In this document: piece by piece, positions 35,280 to 46,300 of the stretch
How positions within the stretch are numbered: position 1 is the stretch's first letter
Layout of the letters: the number at the start of each line of letters is the position of its first letter
Assembly (NCBI RefSeq): GCF_024763615.1
Contig: NC_077223.1
Coordinates: 49,662,627 to 49,726,626, forward strand
Length of the DNA stretch: 64,000 nt
Reading direction: 5' to 3'
Source: Phlebotomus papatasi
Taxonomy: Eukaryota > Arthropoda > Insecta > Diptera > Psychodidae
Notes under the pieces: model-generated
What the model saw: only the letters and a program-made list of their open reading frames with translations
Database searches by the model: none
What the model was told of the DNA's origin: nothing
Position numbers and translations under genes: made by a program

Positions 35280-35394
35280 AAAACGAAATTACCAATCTTT
35301 GAACATTTTTTCCATCTAGACAACGTCGTATTTCTTCAGTTATTTACAAAAATTAAAAGATCTTCAATGTTTCAAAGGCTTAAGAAAATATCTA

Positions 35395-36293
35395 GGGTGG
35401 AGTAAGTACTTTTGGCCACTTTAAGGTTTCATGTGCTTGTAATTTTTATAATCTTTATTTAAATGAAATGAAATTTTGTACAAAGATACCTTAAAGCCGT
35501 TTCTTCCTAATAATCCAAGAGAATTCCCATTTTTTTGGATTATTTTAGTGAAATATGCATTATATGCAACTATGCATATTTCAGTACTTTTGGCCATTGT
35601 GTGTAAGCACTTTTTTGGCCACTTGTTTCCAATAGAATTTTAATAAAACAACAGAAGAAATAGCTTTCGAAAACTTTCACAAATACACAGCACAAGTCCT
35701 ATTCTTATTTGACACCAATTTTATGTGATTATTAGAATATTTTAAACGACTTTTTGCACATTTTCTATTTGATGTAAAAATCAGTGAAAAGGCACGATTG
35801 GTTTTGTGAAATCCGGGAGGTGCGCCACGTATAAAATGTATGGGAAAATGAATGGCCAAAAGTACTTACACAGCCGAAAAAAGTAAGCTCTTTTAGCCAC
35901 ATCCGATTTTCATTTAATTTGTTAGAAAATCTTATTAAGGATGATATCACAATAAAATTTAGTTAATTAAGAAATGGACTTTCAATGAATAACATCAAAT
36001 ATTTTAATCAAAAATATGAAATAATGCAAAACATAATTTCTCTTAACATTAACAAGTTTTTTAAGAATACCATGTTTTTTTTAGTGATTGTTTACCTTGT
36101 CGAGAATTTCTTTCAATAAATAAGAAATCATCAAGTCGATACAAAATCAACTATAGTTTTCTGATTCGTTAGATTAGAGGTCACGAAATAATACCCATTT
36201 TCCTGTTTTAAATAAACTCATAATTGCCTTACAATGTGCTTTTACTTTAGGTGGCCAAAAGTGTTTACATGGCCAAAAGGGCTGACTCTACCC
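35395..36293. mobile_element. 0.9-kb TA-flanked inverted-repeat element
   Basis: Ends gggtggagtaagtacttttg (left) and ctgactctaccc (right) are imperfect inverted repeats. The phrase cttttggccac recurs at both ends and inside. No transposase was recognised. Confidence 0.7.
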
Positions 36294-36445
36294 TAATTAA
36301 AACAAAAATAAAGATTTCAAAGAACCTCAAGACCATCTTTGTAATCTTGAACGGAGGATACTAAATCTTCAAATATTTTGATTCTACTCAAAAATAAAGA
36401 TTTGACAGCTCAATTTTTAAATCTTGTTTAGTAGAATACAAATTC

Positions 36446-36451
36446 TTTATT
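36446..36451 (-). promoter_or_regulatory. Possible vigilin poly(A) signal
   Basis: Nearest AATAAA on the minus strand after the vigilin stop, about 333 nt away and beyond a MITE at 36473-36687. If used, the MITE is part of the 3' UTR. Confidence 0.3.
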
Positions 36452-36472
36452 TTTCTGATGACAGGGTGCATA

Positions 36473-36687
36473 GGGTAAGATGGGGTAATTTGGAATCATG
36501 TCTAATTTGGAATTTTGTGAGATTTCTAAACAGTTTTAGATGGCTAAAGGAAAAAGCAACGAAGAGGTATTCTCAAATGCAAAGTCTTGTACTTCTTCGT
36601 GGTTTTTCTTCTCTTTCTCTTTGACCATTTGAAGCAGTAAGAAAATCTCAAAATTCCAAAATAGACATGATTCTGAATTATCCCATC
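36473..36687. mobile_element. MITE just downstream of the vigilin stop codon
   Basis: TA-flanked; ends gggtaagatggggtaatttg and gacatgattctgaattatcc. It starts 97 nt after the vigilin stop on the minus strand, before any AATAAA. Confidence 0.72.
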
Positions 36688-36783
36688 TAATTCCAATTTC
36701 TTTTTACCGCAATATAAACTGTTATTAATGAGTTAATACTCACGAATCTTTGTGATAAATTGCCTCCATCATCATTTCCACTT

Positions 36784-37336
36784 TTAGCGCGGAAGTCCCC
36801 AAGCTGAGGAGATGGTTGGAGTATCATTAGTGGCCGGAGCACTCGAGGCCAGCCCAAAGTCCGGAAAGTCCTCATGGGAAGATGTATTGGGTGCCTTCTT
36901 CTGCCACGGGGCCCCCTTAACCACAAAACCTTTGGGCGGTTGACCAGCAGATTCGCCGCCAGGACGATGATTAAGGCCACTTTTAGTGAGTGCCTCCTCA
37001 AACACATCACTCACACTCATGGGCTGATAGACGGGCTGTGCATCTGCCACATCCTGTAGGTACTCCTCTTCGAGATTAAGTATGTAATCCTTGCACTCAG
37101 CCACTGCCTCCTCATTGCCCACAATTGTCACAACATTGGGATTGGCATCGCCTGTCTTGGGGAATTTTACCTCAACCTTAAATTCATCCATGATGCGTCG
37201 GATATTGCGACCACGTTGCCCAATAAGGCGCGGATAGATGCGTACATCCACTTCAACAGTCTCCTTGGCCAATTTATTGAGATCATTGGCGATCTTCATA
37301 ATGGCATCACGAGCAGCATATGCTGCTTGCTCATAC
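36784..37336 (-). CDS. Dp1: vigilin last exon: final KH unit and Gly/Pro-rich tail
   Basis: The exon starts GYEQAAYAARDAIMKIANDL and carries the last KH loop GQRG. It ends with a low-complexity tail (PPKGFVVKGAPWQKKAPNTS and on) and WGLPR-stop. The acceptor is odd: a run of nine A sits right before the AG, with the pyrimidine tract further upstream. Confidence 0.93.
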
Positions 37337-40300
37337 CTTTTTTTTTCAAAGACATTTCCGTTAAGAAAAACAAAATAAAAATATTAAAAAAAAAATAAAA
37401 CAACTTACCCTTGAATAGTTATGATATTATCAGCAGCATCATCCTTCTTGGGAAAGGATATCTGAACTCCATGATCTGCACGGATTTGGTTAATCACATT
37501 CCCCTTGCGTCCAATGATTTTCGGATGATAATCTGAGTCAATTTCAACTTTCAGTTCAAATGATCGTAATTCTCTATCCTTTCGATCCTGCTCAAGTTCC
37601 TCCACGCGTTTCAGCACTGCCTCCTTGGCATCATCCACATTTGCTGCTGCTCCCGTGATCTTGATCACATCAGACTTCTGATCTGGTGGCGATAGTTCAA
37701 TGTGCACATCATATTGATGCATAAGTTCACGCACATTCTGTCCCTTCTGTCCAATAATCGAACGATGCAGATCAAAGGGTACATTGATCTCCTTCGTGAT
37801 GGGGATCAAGTCAAATAGGGCCTGTTTGGCTGCAGCACATTTCTCACTGTTACCGGTGATCTTGATGATATCACACGATCGTACAGCACCATCATCAGGC
37901 GGAACGCCCCCAGTAGCCCCATCACCACCATTAAGCTCGGTCATTGATTCGGCACTGTTCAACTCACGATCTGGGAACTTTATTTGTACGTCAAAGCGTG
38001 CAGTGATATCCTGTACCTTTCGTCCCCTAGATCCCATAACAGTACGATGATGACGCTGCGGGATTACACATTCAATTGTCACCTGACAAAAAAAAATTAA
38101 AAACAAAATTATACAAAGTTTGCAGAAGTGTAAACTCACAAAAAAACTGCCCAGGGGCGATTATGCTACAGTAGAGTCTCGCTATAGTCCATATTTGGTT
38201 CCAGATTTGACACTTGGGTCACACTATAATCCATATTTTTTTTTTAAATTATCAACGACATTTAGTATTGTCATTGCTCGACGGCTTCCACTTTCTTTGC
38301 CATTGTCCTCGCTCTCTTCATTATGGATCACAATTATCACAACTACCCAATAAACTTTACAACATTGCATGACGCGTACTAAAAAACATAACCCAACTTA
38401 AAATCAGTGTTTTGAAATCAGCGGTCGATAAATTGTGGACTATAGAGCGATGGCCTATAGCGAGACTCTACTGTATTTTCTAATATCTAAAACACATTGC
38501 TCCAATTAATATGTGATTCTTAAATCAAAAGTATTTTTAATATAGAGTAGGGGAAAGTACTCTCCCTCCGAACGTTCATGCCTTCGAATAATGTGAATTT
38601 CTTTTACTTTTCCTAAGAGATTTCCACATAATTGTCACATAATTATCAATAATTAATAATAAGCTAAATAATATTTAATAGAAATGTTTAAGGCTCTTAA
38701 GAAAACTTAAAGAAAATTAACATTATGCGAAGGCATGAACGTTCGAAGGGAGACTACTTTCCCCTACGTGTCAAAAGTTTGTTGCCTCATGTATGTTCGG
38801 GAAACCAGGTGCAAAAAATGATAGAAAAAATTACTTTTTAAAATTTTTCTTTTTGCAAATTAGTTGTCTGTAATCCGTAGATCTTATTTATGTATTTCGA
38901 AAAATCATTTCATTTCATAAAAAAAATACTTTTCCAAAAAGCTGTTCATTTTTTATGCGTCAAAAGTTTGTTGACTCATTTGAAATGTTACTCACAATGG
39001 TCAAAAACATGCAACAAACTTAAAATTAACCGACTAAATTTTATGTTTATATCATTTGAGAGGCCAATGGTGGGTTTGGACATTTCCAAAGTTGTCAATG
39101 CTAAATACATGTGTATAAGAGTGATGATAAATAACTAGAAATAATCTGTTTTTTGATAATTCATAAATTAGGTTAAAATGGCAAGTTATAAGGAGTTAAA
39201 ATGTATAAAATCGTCCAGAGATACTGTCGGAATGAATCTGCGTCGTTAATTGCCAAATTTTATGGAAAATCACGAAAAGTTATACATAAAATATTCAAAG
39301 GACAGATAATCCTAACCGGCTTATGTAGGTGAGATTCTTAACGTGAGCTAACTCGGAGTGCATGCAAATTCGATTTAGATCTGAAGTTGGGGTACGCCAT
39401 TCAGTTATCTTGAATCAAATTCGTGAAATTATACAAATTTTGTATAAAAACCAAAATATCAAAGATTTGGATGGAGTGACAGAAAAGTGTTATATGGATG
39501 AAATGTAGACCAGAATGTTCTCTATAATTTTGCCGAAGAACCTGATCTCATTGATTAATCAGAAACCGAGATAATCGAGGTTGTTTGTTTCTGAACTCGT
39601 TTTTTCGACCAGAGCGCCCCAAGTGTTCATTTGATGAACTTCAACTATATCAAAGAATTGTTGTATTTTGTGAGACTTTCCTTAAAACCCTATTTTAAGT
39701 GTCTTGGTCGAGTAGAAGCAGTCAAATTGGCATTTGAGTGGTTTCAAAGCGTTATTATGGGAAAAGTCAATTTTTTCACACTTAAACGGCAAAATGGGAC
39801 AGATCGCATTATCTGATCGAAAAATGATGTATGGACGAAATATAGAGACAAATGTTCTCTACAATTATGTCGAAGTAATCATCAAAATCGGTTCAGCGAC
39901 AGTCGATACAATTGAGGTTATGTGATATTGAAATTGGTTTTTCGACTGTGGCGCCCCTGGTGTTGGTCCCACGAAGTTTAAATGTTTTAGAAAGTTGTAG
40001 CGTTTGATGAGATCTTTCATTAAGCCATCAAAAAAAAATGGTTGGTAAAATTTTGTATTTTTTCACAAACATTGTTCGTAAAATGATCATTTGACGAACA
40101 TTTTTTGTACTTTTACAAACATTTGTTCGTAAATGTTAGTAAACACACAAAAAAATGTTCGTAAAATTTTGTCATTTGTTCGTAATTTTTTATTTGTCTG
40201 GCAAAAATTTACGAGCAAATATGAACAAATGACAAAATTTTACGAACATTTTTTTGTGTGTTTACGAACATTTACGAACAAATGTTTGTAAAAGTACAAA

Positions 40301-43300
40301 AAATGTTCGTCATATTATCATTTTACAAACAATGTTTGTGAAAAAGTACAAAATTTTACGAACTTGTTTGTGGGTTATACGATTCACAAGCATTTCGTAA
40401 GTCTGTCATAGGATTTCACAAACATTTACGAACAATTTTACAAAATATTTTTTTCTGTGCAAAATATGGACATTTAACTGATTTAAAAAAAAATAAAGTA
40501 TGCTGAGATTTATGCCCATCGCACAATAACTTTTGTTTAGTAAACATGTTTTTGACATTTCAATGAGAGTGAATGAAACATAGATCTAGTCATCTAATTC
40601 ATTCTTATGGGAAATTTTGAAAACATGTTTACAAACCAAAGTTATTGTGCGATGGTCATTACACCGCCATTTTCCGTGCATTCTACTTTGGTTTACTATG
40701 AAAAAAAAACTAGGGTAAGTGTGCCAAATTCCGGCCAGATTGCAATTTCGGCCACAGTTTTTGTTCCTCGATTTTCCATGAATTTTTAGTTTTTGCATAC
40801 TATAGAGGTTATAAAATGCAAAAAATAACAAAAAAAAATGTCGCTTCAAAGAACAATATGACATGAAAAAGACATTAGAAGAATTCCGGAAGGGCAAGGA
40901 ACTTTGGGAATGAAGGTGGTCGAAATAAGCCACCAATGCTATGCCTGCATTTTTATTCATTTTAAAATGTATTAAGAATGAATTTAGAGAAAATAAAGAC
41001 GATAAACTGTCTACAAAGTTCCAAGCAACACTCCTTATAAAAAAGTAACCAAAAAATCAATTTGTATTAAAAATATTACATTTCAAACTTGAGACTTTGA
41101 TGCTTGCATGCAACTATGCCGAAATTTGGCACATTTAGCCTATACCACAAATAAAGTACATTTCAAAAGTTTTCAATTCTACACTGCTGGCAATAATCAT
41201 AGCTCCACTTTTTCATATTGGAAAAACTTTGAAAAAAATTTTTTTAGAAAAAAAAAATAAAAAATAATTTGAAGGTATTTTCATACCAATATGAAAAATT
41301 GCCATTTGAATTTCATACCGTTAGAACTGTGAGTACTGTGATAGAATCTTTATCAAAATGGCGATTTTCGGGTGGCAATAATTATAGCTCCACTCAATAA
41401 ATTTGGCTCCAGGGTATTTATTTTCAATCAGTGAAGGTAAATATCTTTTAGTAATTTAATTAATAACTTTATTAAGCTAATTAGAATCATTTTTATAAAG
41501 TTTTTCATGAATTTTGCTGAAATTTTGTAAGAAAAATGTTTAATGAACAAAAATAAGGGATTAATTAAGGTCTTGAAGGGGATGAAAATTGACAACCAAA
41601 AAATTTCCATAAAAATGATAAGATCCTTTCACCTTTCATCCGAATTTGTCCATATAGCTGACATATATGCATTTTAAACCACTCCCAGATCTAAAAATCT
41701 TCTTTTGTTAGAGGCAAAAGTGTGCAATTTGCCGTGTTACAGTCGAAAAAAAGCACGTTTTCTACCGAAATTTGATGTAAAACAATGCTGACTGCTTAGT
41801 CTCATCATGTCCTGTTGATTTTGTCGCAAACCAGAATCCCAAGTGACTAAGGGGGTCTTTAGAATACTGGAACAAAAAATTATCAAAAATAAGCGTTTTG
41901 CAATTTGATGAACATAAGTTGTTTTACCTAATTTAAGTGGTATAAAATTATTTTTTCAAATAAAAAAATTGATAGGTCTTGTCTTAACTTGTTTTCTGTC
42001 TGAAAAAATAATTTTAAACCACTTAAATGACGTAAAACACCTTCTATTCATCAAACTGTAATAAGCTTCTTTTTGATAATTTTTTGTTTCAGTATTCTGA
42101 AAACCACCTTAGTCACTTGGGATTCTGGTTTGGAGCAGAATCAACAGAACATGATGAGACTAAGCAGTCAGCATTGTCTAACATCAAATTTCGGTAGAAA
42201 ACTTGTTTTTTTCGACTGTAACACGGAAATTTGCACACTTTTGCCTCTAACAAAAGAAGGTTTTTAGCTCTGGGAGTGGTTTAAAATGCATATATGTCGG
42301 CTATATGGACAAATTCGGATGAAAGGTGAAAGGATCTTATCATTTTTATGGAAATTTTTTGGTTGTCAATTTTCATCCCCTTCATGACCTTAATTAATCC
42401 CTTATTTTTGTTCATTAAACATTTTTCTTACAAAATTTCAGCAAAATTCATGAAAAACTTTATAAAAATGATTCTAATTAGCTTAATAAAGTTATTAATT
42501 AAATTACTAAAAGATATTTACCTTCACTGATTGAAAATAAATACCCTGGAGCCAAATTTATTGAGTGGAGCTATAATTATTGCCACCCGAAAATCGCCAT
42601 TTTGATAAAGATTCTATCACAGTACTCACAGTTCTAACGGTATGAAATTCAAATGGCAATTTTTCATATTGGTATGAAAATACCTTCAAATGATTTTTTA
42701 TTTTTTTTTCTAAAAAAATTTTTTTTCAAAGTTTTTCCAATATGAAAAAGTGGAGCTATGATTATTGCCAGCAGTGTAGAACTTACCTGGTTTTCGAGAT
42801 TATGAATGAGCTCCTGGATGCGCTGTTTGGCTGCATCAATGCAATTCCGTGCACCTTTCAGTGTCACACGGTCACTCTCAACGCCAGGCCGTGGAAATGA
42901 AATTAGCAAACCACCACACTCTTCAGCAATGCGATGTAAAACTTCACCGCGCTTTGCCACAAAATAGCGATGATGCTTGGGATCAACTGTGATCTCATCC
43001 TCAACAATATTGTCAATGTCCTTGATGATGAGCTCAAGTTGTTGTCGTGCAGCCTCAACACTATCCTTACGCCCAATAATTGTGATCACTTCCTTGTCCT
43101 CATCGGTGCTCGTGGGAAAAACAATACGAGCACCTGTATTGTCACGAATCTTCCTAATGGACGCCCCATTTTTGCCAATGAGAAATTTATGATGTTGCTG
43201 CTTAGCCCTAACTTCAGCTGTAAATGAACTCTGCTGACGTTCGTTGCTCATTTCGATCAATTGCTGCTTAGCCTTTTGGACATCCTCCTTGGGTCCACGA

Positions 43301-46300
43301 ATGGTCACTTTGTCACTCTTGGACTCGGGTGTTGGGAATTTTATTGACACATTCCCACATTCTTCCATTATGGAAGAAATAAGCTTACCACCAGCACCAA
43401 TGATAAAGTTGTAGTACTCTGGTGGAATTACAATTTCCTCAGTCACAATATCACTCAACTCATCTTGAATCTTCTTGATGCGATCACGTGCTTCCAGTAC
43501 ATTTTCTTTCTTTCCAGTGATTACAATTACCTAAATAAACAATTGAAAAAATGAATAAAATTTGATGCCCATTCATTTATCATACGTATTTCCAGATTAG
43601 CAATTAATTAGCACACCTCATTCTCATCTCCTTCAGCTGGCAAGTCTATTTTTGTATGAGTCTCATCGCGAATCTTCTTGATGTTGGCACCACCCTTTCC
43701 TATGATGAACTTGTGGAATTGCTTAAAAATTGGCAATTCCATGATAAAGGAGGACTCTTGGAGATCCTTAACAATTTTGAGCAAATGCTTGCTGCATCGA
43801 TCAACATCATCCTTAGGACCACGAAGTTTCACAATATCCGTCTTATCATTGAGATTGGGAAACATAATTTGCACCTGTTTGAAGCGCTCACGAATTTCCT
43901 TAATATTTTCACCCTTTGCCCCAATAATTGTGCGGAAAAGACGATGATCAATGATAACATCTTTCTCCTTCTCATTCTCCAACTTTTCAATCTTTTCCGT
44001 GAGTTCTTTCTCAGCCTTGAGCACACCTTCAATAGGACCTTCGATCCTAATACGATTGAGCCCATCTTTCTCCTCAATATTAATCACCACATCCAATTCA
44101 TCCTTAAGACGATTGATATTGGTACCGGCCTTACCGATAATGTGCTTGTAGTGCTTAGGATTGACAGTCATATCGCGGTAAGTCAATTTGTTCACGTAGT
44201 CATCGACAATCGCTGACAATTGCTCACTAGCCTTGTTCACCTATTTTGGCAAAATAAAATAATTTTTTTATGCCTGATATCTTTCCTTTGAAGAAATAGC
44301 GGAGACTGGGGCAAAAAGTCACAAAACGGATATTTTATTTTTTTTACAAGCTACTCGATCGCTTCAGAAATTTCTAATTAGCGCAGTTTTATAGGCAATT
44401 TACCGCTCTACAACTTTGTGAAAGTAATATTCCTCTATTTTGTAAGGAAACACGTTTATCGAGCCGATTTCTAAAAGGTAATTTTGTGCACTGTGAGAGA
44501 AATCCGAAAAAGTTAAAATAACATTCCGGAAATGTTAATTTTACCCTGCAGTAATGATCTGAAATCGGTGTAAATATTACCCTTTTTAGGTGTATTATGG
44601 GTTAAAGTTACCCTTTTGTCATTTTGATTTTTACCCTCAAAAGGTGTAAAATTAACATTAAAAAATGTTGATATATTTTTACACCTAAAAAGTGTTAAAG
44701 TTATGAAGAAAAAAAGTTAATCGCACCCTCTTTTTTTCTCAGTGTGAAAATTCTCAAAAATGCTGGGGCAAATAGTACCACACATTAGATATTGTCATAT
44801 TTTGATTCGCTTCATTACGGGCTTCCGTAAATTTGAAAAAATACAGGGAGGACATATTTTCATAGAAAATTTATTCATCTACACCTTTGTAAAACACCGT
44901 TTTCTCTGCAAGAAAAGTGAGAAAACGAGAAAAGCGCTTTTCAAGCTATTTTAGAAAAAACACACAAAAGATTGCAAAGCATTTGGCCAATGCAAACCAC
45001 AAAGCGGTGTGACATGGTAATGATGTTTCTTTTCGCCGTGAGACATCAGAAATTGCTTCACTTTTGTGTTACTTTTTGCTCTATAGCTTTTGTTACTTTT
45101 TACCCCAATTGGCCATTTTTAATAAAAGGATTTCTGGAGAAAGAACTTTTGTGAAAATATCTAAAATAGATAGCGGATTCGTATTCAAAAATCCAAATTA
45201 TTTAGAGCAGAATCACATTGACAGTAAAATGCTCACCGTCACCGTCAAAGCTCTCACCGTATTTCGTTGATTTACGCATTTTCATTGCAATTCTTACGCA
45301 AATTTTCCATTACGATATTACCTTGTCTCATACTCGGTGGCACTAGGTGAAAATAGTATAAGAAAATTGAATAAATAAAGCGAAAATGCGATAAACGGTA
45401 AGCAAAAAAAAACTGTAGGATTTTTTTGCTACAGTTTTTCGTACAGTTTTTTTTGCTCATCGTTTATCGCATTTTCGTTTTATTTCTTCAATTATCTTAT
45501 ATTATTTTCACCTAGTGCCACCGAGTATGAGATAATGTAACACGGTAATTGAGAATTTGCTTAAAAATTACAATGAAAATGCGTAAATCAGCGAAATACG
45601 GTGAGGGCTTTGACGGTGACGGTGAGCATTTTACTGTAAATGTGATTCTGCCCTTAGAAAATATTCACCAGTGCATCAATTTTGGAAAATAATTAGGTAA
45701 CAATTGTCATTTTCTGCGAGAAAAATATTTCAAAAATAGGGCTAAAAATTTCGTTATTTTTTATTTTATAAATTCCTTGTTTGAATTTGTAAGAATCTTA
45801 CGACATTGAAGAAGGTCTATGGAGGCTATCTATAGAAAAAAAAATGAGCCGCTATCTTTTTTACCTTGGAAGATATTGAATTTTGAATTTTTCGATTTGT
45901 GACTTTTTGCCCCAATCTCCCCTATAGTTTTGCAGCAATTCTTATTAGTTGAATAAAATTAGCTCTTTGCAAATGAGCAGTAAGAAGTTAAATTTGAGCA
46001 TTATATAGAGATCTACAGAAGTGGCAACATTATACAGTAGGTGTCAAAAGTTTGTTCCCTCATGTATGTTCGGGAAACCAGGTGCAGAAAATTATAGAAA
46101 TTTTTTTTCTTTTTGCAAATTGAAATTATTTGCCTGTAATCCGTAGATCTTATTAATGTAAGGTAAAGTACCCTCACTCGACCGGGTTCCTTGATTCGAC
46201 CGGTGCGGTGTTAATTTTTATGAATTTGTCATTGGTTCGTATTAATCATGGAATAATTGGCCTATTAATGTTAGATCATACGCAAAATATTATAGCAAAT

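Larger units (their letters stand above)
44300..45924. mobile_element. Copy of the 0.9-kb element, interrupted by two MITEs
   Basis: Ends ggagactggggcaaaaagtc and gactttttgccccaatctcc match the 12346-13245 element. The body is split by a CACTGA-type MITE at 44481-44745 and another MITE at 45206-45653; removing both gives about the expected length. Confidence 0.8.

Noticed and set aside
41428..42530. Two nearly identical 60-aa frames (MEIFWLSIFIPF and on) on opposite strands.
   Set aside because: They are mirror copies caused by the palindrome arms and resemble no transposase.
43656..44216. A 186-aa frame on the plus strand and others near 42970 and 48231.
   Set aside because: They are antisense shadows of vigilin KH exons; the sense frames carry clear KH domains.
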